Positions 1 through 6,774 of a stretch of DNA of 36,763 bases are shown one piece after another. Source of the stretch: Equibacterium sp963662035 (GTDB lineage: Bacteria; Bacteroidota; Bacteroidia; Bacteroidales; UBA932); contig CAVLDO010000018.1 of NCBI GenBank assembly GCA_963662035.1, forward strand, positions 1 through 36,763, given 5' to 3'. Within the stretch, counting starts at the first letter, position 1. Each line of letters begins with the position of its first letter. The notes under the pieces are model-generated. The model searched no databases and was not told the origin of the DNA. It saw nothing but the letters and a program-made list of their open reading frames with translations. Position numbers and translations under genes: made by a program.

Positions 1-18
1 GCGGAGCGCTGATGCGCG
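1..18. repeat. 18-bp direct repeat, copy 1
   Basis: GCGGAGCGCTGATGCGCG occurs at the left edge and again, identical, at 355-372. The 8-base core GATGCGCG recurs at 589-596. The copies bracket the hairpin array, so they may be the ends of a repeated intergenic unit. No mobile-element gene lies between them. Confidence 0.6.
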
Positions 19-133
19 CCAACCTCCAGTTCCTTCAACAAAGGGTTAATCCACGCGAATCCTTCAGCAAATATGGCAACATCGTCCCCGCCAAGTTGGA
101 AATTCAGGGAACCACCTTTGTTAACAGCTATGT

Positions 134-267
134 CCGTGCCCGTGGAGGCCAGTTTCGGGCACGGCCTGGGGGTTTTCGCCACGCTCCGTGCCCGTGGAGC
201 CCAGTTTCGGGCACGACTGGGGAGTTTCGCCGCATCCCGTGCCCGTGGAGCCCCGTTTCGGGCACGG
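134..267. repeat. three tandem hairpin repeats (51/52-bp period)
   Basis: Three near-identical units start about 51-52 bases apart. Each holds an inverted repeat, CCGTGCCCG then CGGGCACGG, around a 13-base loop: arms at 134-142/156-164, 187-194/208-215 (one base pair shorter) and 237-245/259-267. Short G-rich spacers with a TTTTCGCC-like end separate them. Unequal spacing rules out an in-frame peptide repeat. This resembles a small array of extragenic palindromic elements; function is unknown. Confidence 0.75.
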
Positions 268-310
268 CCAGGGGATAATCGCCTTAGCGCATCAAAGTCG
301 CGGATGCCTA

Positions 311-351
311 AAGGGGCGTAGCGGGTATTTTTTCTACCCGCCAAGCCCCTT
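311..351. repeat. nested inverted repeat (terminator-like hairpin)
   Basis: The outer arms AAGGGGC (311-317) and GCCCCTT (345-351) enclose inner arms GCGGGTA (321-327) and TACCCGC (335-341) with a T-rich 7-base loop. A short T run follows on the plus strand. It could terminate transcription in either direction or be part of the dispersed repeat unit. No gene ends just upstream on the plus strand within this window. Confidence 0.5.
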
Positions 352-354
352 TTG

Positions 355-372
355 GCGGAGCGCTGATGCGCG
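355..372. repeat. 18-bp direct repeat, copy 2
   Basis: Exact second copy of the 18-base sequence found at 1-18. It directly follows the nested hairpin. The shared core GATGCGCG appears a third time at 589-596. Confidence 0.6.
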
Positions 373-645
373 AGCGGCCTCTCAGGCCGAATGGCTGACC
401 TTGCGCAGTGGTCGACAGCTTGCCTTCTGCGAGAACTTCGCCCACTTCGCCAGCTCCGGCACCTCCCGGCCCCTCCCGTCTTCGCCGGCGTCATCGCTGC
501 TCGAAGACTTGCTGCCGACGGGCCCCTCAACCAGTCCGAGTCCGACGGGTAGTCGCGCCGTTTGTGAGGCAACGTCAGGCGTAGCATTGATGCGCGGCAA
601 TATCCAAAACCGCAAGGCCATAACCGCCCGAGCTCAGGACACAAC

Positions 646-676
646 AAAAAGACAGCCCCCCGGGAAGGGAGCTGCC
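646..676 (-). terminator. intrinsic terminator of rpmE2
   Basis: Read on the minus strand, GGCAGCTCCC (676-667) pairs with GGGGGCTGTC (660-651) through two G-U pairs, and TTTTT (650-646) follows. It lies 26 bases beyond the rpmE2 stop codon. Confidence 0.75.
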
Positions 677-702
677 TGTATCTGTTGCCAAGAGGGGGAG
701 GA

Positions 703-957
703 CTACTTCTTCTCCTTCTTGCCGTAGCGGCTGTAGAATTTGTCCACGCGGCCGGCAGTATCCACAAGCTTCATCTTGCCTGTATAGAACGGGTGGGATG
801 TGTTGGAGATTTCGACCTTTACTACCGGATACTCAACACCCTCAACCTCGATGGTCTCCTTGGTGTTTGCGCAAGAACGTGTGATGAACACGTGATCGTT
901 AGACATATCCTTGAAAGCAACAAGACGGTAACTTTCGGGATGGATTCCTTGTTTCAT
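703..957 (-). CDS. rpmE2: 50S ribosomal protein L31 type B
   Basis: Structural protein of the large ribosomal subunit, 84 residues. The type B signature is clear: a KQGIHPESYR start, then VFKDMSN, NTKETIEVEG, YPVVKVEIS, TSHPF and VDTAGRVDKF. The zinc-binding CxxC pairs of type A L31 are absent (only one Cys remains), so this is the zinc-independent form that in other bacteria supports growth at low zinc. An upstream ATG at 987 was not used. The promoter's -7 box covers 985-992, so transcription starts downstream of that ATG, and the family begins at the KQGIHP methionine. It is divergent from glmM and followed by a terminator. Confidence 0.95.
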   Translation of the reverse strand: MKQGIHPESYRLVAFKDMSNDHVFITRSCANTKETIEVEGVEYPVVKVEISNTSHPFYTGKMKLVDTAGRVDKFYSRYGKKEKK

Positions 958-984
958 TTTCTTAAGGTTTTTTGATTCGGAGTG

Positions 985-1015
985 CAAAAGTAGAAATTAT
1001 TGATAAATTTGCAAA
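985..1015 (-). promoter_or_regulatory. Bacteroidetes-type promoter of rpmE2
   Basis: On the minus strand, TTTG (1015-1012), a 19-base spacer and TACTTTTG (992-985) fit the Bacteroidetes sigma-ABfr consensus TTTG-N19-21-TAnnTTTG exactly. Predicted start of transcription is near 978, leaving a leader of about 20 bases. Confidence 0.75.
1004..1011 (+). promoter_or_regulatory. probable -7 box of the glmM promoter
   Basis: TAAATTTG matches TAnnTTTG and lies 24 bases before the glmM ATG. No TTTG sits 19-21 bases upstream, so the -33 half is weak. The box lies inside the divergent rpmE2 promoter, so the two promoters may compete for polymerase. Confidence 0.4.
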
Positions 1016-1035
1016 ACTTAAATGGCTATAAATAT

Positions 1036-2397
1036 ATGACACTCATCAAATCCATTTCCGGTATCAGGGGAACGATCGGAGGCTCCGTGGGAGAGGCGCT
1101 TACCCCCGTCGACATTGTAAAGTTCACGTCGGCGTTCGCATTCGGGCGCAAAAAGGTAGTAGTGGGACGTGACGCGCGCATCTCGGGCGGTATGGTGGAC
1201 AGTCTCGTCTGCAACACCCTGGTAGCCTGCGGCGTGGATGTAATCAACATAGGTATGGCCACCACCCCCACTACGGAGATGGCGGTCATCGGCGAGAAGG
1301 CCGACGGCGGCATAATCATCACCGCCTCTCACAACCCTATGCAGTGGAACGCCCTCAAACTGCTCGAAAGCACCGGAGAATTCCTCTCCGATGCGGCCGG
1401 CAAGGAGGTTCTCGTGCGCGCCGCACGCGAAGAGTTCGACTACGCCCGGGTCACCGAACTGGGCACCATCACCCATAAAGATTATGCGCAAATCCACATC
1501 GATGCCGTAAAGAACGACTCGCTGGTGGATCTGGAGGCCATCCGCAATGCCCGCTTAAAAGTGGTGCTGGACCCCGTGAACTCGGTGGGTGCGGTGGTTA
1601 TGCCCCGCCTGCTGGAGCAGCTGGGAGTGGAATGCATCACAATCAACGGCACCCCCGACGGCCATTTTGCCCACAACCCCGAGCCGCTGCCCGCCAACCT
1701 CAAGGAGCTCAGCGATGCAGTCGTGGCAGAAGGCGCCGCCCTGGGCATCAGCGTTGACCCAGACGTGGACCGTCTGGCGCTGATCTGCGAGAACGGCGAG
1801 CCTTTCGGAGAGGAATACACCCTTGTGGCGGTATCAGACTATGTCCTGGACTGCGTCAGCGGCCCCACGGTGTCCAACATATCCTCCAGCCGCGCCCTGC
1901 GCGATATCTCCGAGCGCCACGGCTGCACCTACTACTGGTCGGCGGTGGGCGAAGTCAACGTCACCTCTAAGATGCACGAGGTGGGGGCCGTGATTGGCGG
2001 CGAGGGCAACGGCGGCGTAATCTACCCCGCCCTGCACTACGGCCGCGACGCCCTCATCGGCGTGGCGCTGTTTCTGAGCAATATGGCGCACAAAGGACTC
2101 TCTGCAAGCGCCCTGCGCGCCACATATCCCGACTATTACATCTCAAAGAACAGGATAGAGCTGCCCGATGAATCGGCCGCCGACAAGGTGTTTGACGCAG
2201 TCAAGAAAAAATATGCCGGCGAGAAGCTCACCACCATCGACGGCGTCCGCATCGACTTTGAGAGCGACCGGATGTGGGTGATTCTGCGCAAGTCCAACAC
2301 CGAGCCCATTATCCGCGTGTATGCTGAAGCACCCGCCCAGGCCGTGAGCATAGCCCTGGCGGAGGAGATTTTGGCCGTGGCGCAGGAAATACTTTAA
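1036..2397 (+). CDS. glmM: phosphoglucosamine mutase / phosphohexomutase
   Basis: 453-residue alpha-D-phosphohexomutase, normal length for the family. It probably converts glucosamine-6-phosphate to glucosamine-1-phosphate for UDP-GlcNAc and peptidoglycan synthesis in the cytosol. Visible motifs: SGIRGTIGG at the N-terminus, the phosphoserine loop TASHNP (Ser98), the Mg-binding DPDVD (Asp241/243/245), GGEGNGG in the sugar-binding domain and RKSNTEP in the phosphate-binding C-terminal domain. The start was placed at MTLIKSISGIRG, as homologues begin there; the in-frame ATG at 1000 lies ahead of the expected transcription start. The next gene begins 10 bases downstream. Substrate choice within the superfamily (phosphoglucosamine or phosphomannose) cannot be read from sequence alone. 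Confidence 0.88.
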   Translation: MTLIKSISGIRGTIGGSVGEALTPVDIVKFTSAFAFGRKKVVVGRDARISGGMVDSLVCNTLVACGVDVINIGMATTPTTEMAVIGEKADGGIIITASHNPMQWNALKLLESTGEFLSDAAGKEVLVRAAREEFDYARVTELGTITHKDYAQIHIDAVKNDSLVDLEAIRNARLKVVLDPVNSVGAVVMPRLLEQLGVECITINGTPDGHFAHNPEPLPANLKELSDAVVAEGAALGISVDPDVDRLALICENGEPFGEEYTLVAVSDYVLDCVSGPTVSNISSSRALRDISERHGCTYYWSAVGEVNVTSKMHEVGAVIGGEGNGGVIYPALHYGRDALIGVALFLSNMAHKGLSASALRATYPDYYISKNRIELPDESAADKVFDAVKKKYAGEKLTTIDGVRIDFESDRMWVILRKSNTEPIIRVYAEAPAQAVSIALAEEILAVAQEIL

Positions 2398-2407
2398 GCG
2401 GGCCGCA

Positions 2408-3457
2408 ATGTTCTCATTCAGAACCACTCCGCTGCTGGAGCAGGAAGACCTGACTCTCAAGCGGGGGCTGCTGGCCGTGCTTGACGACCCCACAGCCTGG
2501 CATCCCCAGTATGGCGAATATCTGCACTACACCTTGGCGCGCTACCGCAACGTGGTGCCGCTGGCCTCGCTGCAGGATGGCGCCACGCTGGAAAAGGCCG
2601 ATGCGGTGGTCATAGAGCACCAGGACACCGGCACCCGCTTTGACCCCTTCCTCAAGCAGTTGCGCGACTTTTTTCTGGAGCAGAACCGCAGCGCGCACCC
2701 TCTTTCCACCTACATAATAGACCGGTTCAACCCAAGCGGGCGCACCGTGGAGGGGGGTCACTACGACGGCCTGCCACACCGGCACGGCCTCACTATGGGG
2801 GAGATTGCAAATATGTACTACACGGAGATGAACGCCACCTTTCCGCTGCACATAATCTCCGCCACTGCCAACGACGCCGCGCGCGAGCTTCTGCCCTGGA
2901 GCATCCCGCAGGAGTGCGGCCTCAAGCACCTGTTCTCCGCCCGGTTTATGAGCGGCAGCTGCCTGTGGCGCGGCACCAACGTCAGCTGGGGCGAGGGGAC
3001 AGACCGCCCGCTGGAGATGTTCGGCGCCCCCTTTATGCAGCGTCTGGAGCGCAAGCGCGACTTTGTGTGGGAGAACGCCCTCACCTGGAACGATGTGGAC
3101 TCGCCCGTCTATGACAAGGGTGTCTATATGCGCTGGTGCAGCTTTGTGCCGGTGGCAGGGCTCTATGCGGGCCAGAGGTGCTTCGGCTTTCAGATGATAC
3201 CCAACCCGGGCGAGGCGCAGCACCATTCGCTGCTGCACACCCTGCGCCTAATCCGCTTTGTGGCGGACAACTGCCCGGAATTCGCCTTCAACAGCCAGAT
3301 GGACTCCCTCTCCGGAAACGAAGCGGTGATGGCATACCTGCGCGGTAGCGTCACCTATGACAATTTGCGCGACAATATCAAAGGCGAAGAGCAGAAGTGG
3401 CTGCGCAAGGCCAAAAAATATCTGCTCTATCCCGATGCGCTGGTGCGCGTGAAGTGA
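2408..3457 (+). CDS. DUF1343/NamZ-like protein (probable exo-beta-N-acetylmuramidase)
   Basis: 349 residues resembling the DUF1343 family, whose characterised member NamZ releases terminal MurNAc from peptidoglycan. Shared motifs are EHQDTGTRF (about residue 70, the family's DIQDVGxRF), DRFNPSGR with a following Gly-rich segment, and HGLTMGEIAN; the family C-terminal region is also present. No signal peptide or lipobox is visible, unlike exported NamZ proteins, so it may act in the cytosol or have lost export. It is 10 bases behind glmM, so an operon linking amino-sugar activation and muropeptide turnover is plausible. Family assignment is good; the enzymatic activity is inferred. Confidence 0.72.
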   Translation: MFSFRTTPLLEQEDLTLKRGLLAVLDDPTAWHPQYGEYLHYTLARYRNVVPLASLQDGATLEKADAVVIEHQDTGTRFDPFLKQLRDFFLEQNRSAHPLSTYIIDRFNPSGRTVEGGHYDGLPHRHGLTMGEIANMYYTEMNATFPLHIISATANDAARELLPWSIPQECGLKHLFSARFMSGSCLWRGTNVSWGEGTDRPLEMFGAPFMQRLERKRDFVWENALTWNDVDSPVYDKGVYMRWCSFVPVAGLYAGQRCFGFQMIPNPGEAQHHSLLHTLRLIRFVADNCPEFAFNSQMDSLSGNEAVMAYLRGSVTYDNLRDNIKGEEQKWLRKAKKYLLYPDALVRVK

Positions 3458-3521
3458 TGATTCCCCCACACGGCGCACCGGCAGTGCCGCGGTTTTGCGG
3501 CCAGTCGCGCCTGTCAACCTT

Positions 3522-3539
3522 CTTTACGGAATTGTAAAG
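3522..3539. repeat. short inverted repeat in the namZ-permease gap
   Basis: CTTTAC and GTAAAG form a 6-bp inverted repeat around GGAATT, and a third CTTTAC follows at 3543-3548. It lies in the 176-base gap before the permease gene. No clear -33/-7 promoter is seen there. Another weak palindrome (GCCGC/GCGGC, 3486-3501) is nearby. This may be an operator for the permease; support is slight. Confidence 0.3.
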
Positions 3540-3633
3540 TTTCTTTACACCAGGGCACCGGGCTCAATCCTGCTAAACATCTGAATAGCAGCCACTTCTT
3601 CTCTTTGGCACATTTTATTCAGTTGCCCAAGAT

Positions 3634-6084
3634 ATGACAAATTTTTTAAACGACATTGCCTCGGCAGTCAGGACTCTGCCGGCAAAAGGCCGCAGGAACG
3701 GCCTTAAGGTGCTCACGCTCGGAATCGGGCTGGCTGTGGGATTGGTGCTGACATCGAAAGTCTGCTTTGAGCAGACCTACGACGACTTCTTCAGCGGCGC
3801 TCAGAGAATATTCTATGTCAGCGAAACAGCGATGCTGAACGATGAATACAAGGTCTACAGCCAAACGAGCGGGGGAATCGCCCCGAGAATGAAGGAGTAT
3901 TTCCCCCAGGTAGAGCAGGCAACGAGGTTCACCTATCTGGCGAACACAAATCTCATTATGCACGGGACCCGGGCAAGGATAGATGCCGCTCGCACAGGAC
4001 TATCAGACTCGACATTCTTCCGTGTGCTTGACCGCAAATGCCTCTCGGGGAACATCACTGAAGCTCTCGGGGTGGAAGGCAACGCCGCAGTGTCATTCTC
4101 CGTGGCAAAGAAAATAGCCTCGTCGATGCAGAACTCCAGCAGAATGGGAACTGACAGACAGACTATTGCAGAGCAGGTCATCGGCGAAAGATTCTCCATA
4201 GCAGGAGTGGGAAACGGGTATGAACTGACGATAAGCGGGGTCTTTGAGGACTATCCCCTTAACTCAAGTCTGCGTCCGCAGGTGATAGTATCGCTCCCGA
4301 CAATAGGGAGATTCATCTATGACGGTTCTGACGGTGTCATCGGGAACGACCGCTACAAAAGTTTTCTGAAGTTGCGCGAGGTTTCCGACGCCGAGTATCT
4401 CAACGGGAATTTCGAGGGGTTCGTGAACACTTACCTTCCCGTGGAGGAGATGAGGGCCGCCGGATTCGATATAAGTTTCATAATCAAGCCATTTGCCGGA
4501 TTCCACAATGAGGACGAAAACCAGAGGAATATGACGCTGCTGCTCGCGTTTGTGGCGTTTGCGCTGCTGCTCATCTCGGTGCTTAACTATCTGCTGACAG
4601 TGCTGTCAACGACGGTGACCCGCAGCCGGGAGATGGCTCTGCGCAAGTGCCTCGGCAGCGGACGCGGGGAGATGTTAGGGATGATGTTTGCAGAATCGCT
4701 CGTACACACCCTGCTCGCCTGCTCAATCGCGGCAGCTCTCATCTTCGTCTTCCGCAGCAATGTGGAGGAGATTCTCGGCGCGGATGCGGCGTCGCTCTTC
4801 TTAGGTCGTCAGATAGTGCCCGCCGTTCTGGTCATTATCGCGCTCATAATCATAAACACTGTTTTCCCGGCACATTTCTTTGGCAGGATTCCGGTAGCTG
4901 CGGCGTTCAGGAACTACAGCGAGGGCAAACGCAGATGGAAGCTTGCACTGCTGGCGGTGGAGTTCGCGGCCGTGGCATTCCTTGCGGTTGTCTTATGCGT
5001 GATTTCGCTGCAATACGACAAGATGTCAAATGCGGATCTCGGGTTCGATTATGAGAATGTCGCGATGATAAGTATTCCGGAGGCGACCGATGCGCAGAAG
5101 AACACGCTTATGGCGGAGGTTCGTGCGCTCTCCGATGTTTATGACGCGGCGTTCAGCTACCAGAACCCGTTTGACATCTATTCCGGAGACAATGTCTCCA
5201 TCCCGGGAGAGGATCGGCAGCTTTTCAATGTCAGAGATGCCTATTATGTTGATGAACACTGGCTCAATGTTTTAGGAATCAGAATTCTTGAGGGTGACAA
5301 TTTTGACGAAAGTCTCTCTGCAGACCGTGAAGTGCTTGTGGATGAACGGTTTGCTGATATGATGCACACCACTGCGGGATGGGACGCCGTGCTCGGAAAG
5401 GATGTCAACATCACAGCGCACGAGGGTCCGACAAGAATTTGCGGCGTGTTCAGGACAATAAAACAAAACTCGTTCCTTCTGGAAGATCAGCCTTACACTA
5501 ACCGTCCGATGGTTGTTTTCTATTGTGACCCGCAGCTGTCTTCCGCTTATTTCAAGTTCATTTTCGTGAAGTATCACCGGATTTCCCCGGAGGCACTGGA
5601 GCATACGCAGGCAGTTGTGAATGGAATTCTGCACGACCAGACGAGCATAATCACGCCTTGCAGCGTGGCGGCTCTCGAGAATCTGGAGGGCACGCGAAAC
5701 ACGAGGGATGCGGTGCTCATCGGAGGGATTGTGTCTCTGATTATCGCACTTCTGGGGCTTGTGGGATATACGGTAGATGAGGTTCGCCGCAGAGGAAAGG
5801 AGATTGCGGTGCGCCGGGTAAACGGGGCGCAATTCACCCAAATCAGAATTATGTTCCTGACGGATGTAATGTGGATTGCCGGGCCGTCTGTAGTCATCGG
5901 ATGCGCTCTGGCGGGGATTGTCGCCGCAAGGTGGCAGCAGCAGTTCAGCATTCAGACCGGGCTGCCGTGGTGGATATTTGCGGCGACTTTCGCCGGCGTG
6001 CTGGGCATTGTGGCAATCGTTTCGGATGTTTATGTGCAGATGGTGGCGAACCGCAATCCGGCCGAGAGCATCAAGACTGAGTAA
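3634..6084 (+). CDS. FtsX/MacB-type ABC transporter permease
   Basis: 816 residues with the Bacteroidetes two-half FtsX architecture. There is an N-terminal membrane helix (about 24-42), a MacB-like periplasmic core, a helix cluster with the REMALRKCLGSGRGE loop, a second periplasmic domain, and a C-terminal FtsX domain with KEIAVRRVNGA. Such permeases transmit ATP-driven movement to export or release lipids, peptides or antimicrobials. No ATPase gene is adjacent in this window, so its partner must be encoded elsewhere. Codon use looks less GC-biased than in flanking genes (more AGA, AGG, ATA and AAT), consistent with a different history. It converges on the SGNH hydrolase gene with a 12-base gap. 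Confidence 0.85.
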   Translation: MTNFLNDIASAVRTLPAKGRRNGLKVLTLGIGLAVGLVLTSKVCFEQTYDDFFSGAQRIFYVSETAMLNDEYKVYSQTSGGIAPRMKEYFPQVEQATRFTYLANTNLIMHGTRARIDAARTGLSDSTFFRVLDRKCLSGNITEALGVEGNAAVSFSVAKKIASSMQNSSRMGTDRQTIAEQVIGERFSIAGVGNGYELTISGVFEDYPLNSSLRPQVIVSLPTIGRFIYDGSDGVIGNDRYKSFLKLREVSDAEYLNGNFEGFVNTYLPVEEMRAAGFDISFIIKPFAGFHNEDENQRNMTLLLAFVAFALLLISVLNYLLTVLSTTVTRSREMALRKCLGSGRGEMLGMMFAESLVHTLLACSIAAALIFVFRSNVEEILGADAASLFLGRQIVPAVLVIIALIIINTVFPAHFFGRIPVAAAFRNYSEGKRRWKLALLAVEFAAVAFLAVVLCVISLQYDKMSNADLGFDYENVAMISIPEATDAQKNTLMAEVRALSDVYDAAFSYQNPFDIYSGDNVSIPGEDRQLFNVRDAYYVDEHWLNVLGIRILEGDNFDESLSADREVLVDERFADMMHTTAGWDAVLGKDVNITAHEGPTRICGVFRTIKQNSFLLEDQPYTNRPMVVFYCDPQLSSAYFKFIFVKYHRISPEALEHTQAVVNGILHDQTSIITPCSVAALENLEGTRNTRDAVLIGGIVSLIIALLGLVGYTVDEVRRRGKEIAVRRVNGAQFTQIRIMFLTDVMWIAGPSVVIGCALAGIVAARWQQQFSIQTGLPWWIFAATFAGVLGIVAIVSDVYVQMVANRNPAESIKTE

Positions 6085-6096
6085 TCTATCGGCGGC

Positions 6097-6768
6097 TTAT
6101 TTGATATATTCCAGCAGGAGGCTTTCCATCAGTTTGTAGCCTTCGATGGAGGGGTGGACGTTGTCCGGGGCATATTCGGGGCGGATTTTACCGTCTTCGC
6201 CGGCGAGCAGGCTGTTATAATCCACATATTTGATGCGGTTTTTGCGGGCGTACTCCTTGAGCATCGAGTTAAACTCGGCCACCTCATCCGACACATCGCC
6301 CACCTCCTCACGCCAGGGAATATAGGTGGTGGCCAGCAGGGAGCAGACAATGGGCTTGATGCCGTTGGCGCGGGCCACCTCGCACATACTCTTCACGCTG
6401 CCCACCGCTATGGACACGGAGGTGGCGTGGCCGGGATTGTGAGCTATGTCGTTGATGCCTGCAAGTATCACTACATATTTGGGATGGAGATTCACCACAT
6501 CCTCGCGCATACGCACCAGAATCTGAGAGGTGGTCTGTCCGCTGATGCCGCGGCCTGCAAAGTTGTTGTCGGTAAAAAATGCGGGGTCATAGTCATACCA
6601 ATTGTCGGTGATGGAGTCGCCCAACAGCACCGCCTTGGGGTTTTCGGTGATTTGCGCGTTTGTCTGCGCATAGCGGCCGTTGCGGGCCCAGTCTTCCTGC
6701 GCGAAGGCAGATGTAGCCCCGCACAGCATCGCCGCCAGGGCCAGGGTTTTCAAAATTGACATATTCAT
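6097..6768 (-). CDS. secreted SGNH/GDSL hydrolase
   Basis: 223 residues with a cleavable signal peptide (cut after ATSAFA) and the four SGNH blocks: GDSIT (Ser52), GRGISGQT (Gly75), GINDI (Asn106) and DNVHPS (Asp202/His205). The family contains lipases, acetyl-xylan esterases and other carbohydrate O-acetylesterases. The similarity to Bacteroidetes enzymes acting near glycans suggests a periplasmic deacetylase, but the substrate is unknown. A second ATG two codons later (6762) is an equally good start. It lies 6 bases downstream of the DUF853 ATPase gene, so it is probably the last gene of a phoA-ATPase-SGNH transcript. Confidence 0.85.
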   Translation of the reverse strand: MNMSILKTLALAAMLCGATSAFAQEDWARNGRYAQTNAQITENPKAVLLGDSITDNWYDYDPAFFTDNNFAGRGISGQTTSQILVRMREDVVNLHPKYVVILAGINDIAHNPGHATSVSIAVGSVKSMCEVARANGIKPIVCSLLATTYIPWREEVGDVSDEVAEFNSMLKEYARKNRIKYVDYNSLLAGEDGKIRPEYAPDNVHPSIEGYKLMESLLLEYIK

Positions 6769-6774
6769 AATCGA

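Larger units (their letters stand above)
1..645. other. gene-poor, repeat-bearing intergenic stretch
   Basis: No ORF here has a recognisable product. Short open frames exist on both strands, but they cross tandem hairpins whose 51/52-base period breaks the frame. The minus strand of about 2-135 is open and reads protein-like (it includes the residues FAEGFAWINPLLKELEVGA) but has no ATG and runs off the left edge, so it could be the end of a gene or a decayed one. A 79-codon minus-strand frame (382-621) has no family resemblance I can defend and is probably part of a non-coding dispersed repeat. The stretch ends at the rpmE2 terminator. Confidence 0.5.

Noticed and set aside
134..267. Tandem repeats as a CRISPR array
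   Set aside because: Only three units, with spacers of about 20 bases that resemble each other, and no cas genes. The units are hairpins in a 51/52-base tandem repeat.
382..621. 79-codon minus-strand ORF
   Set aside because: No promoter or domain. It lies behind the rpmE2 terminator and looks like part of a dispersed intergenic repeat.
188..727. 179-codon plus-strand ORF
   Set aside because: It crosses the hairpin repeats, the nested hairpin and the rpmE2 terminator, then runs antisense into rpmE2. Composition is repeat-derived and there is no family resemblance.
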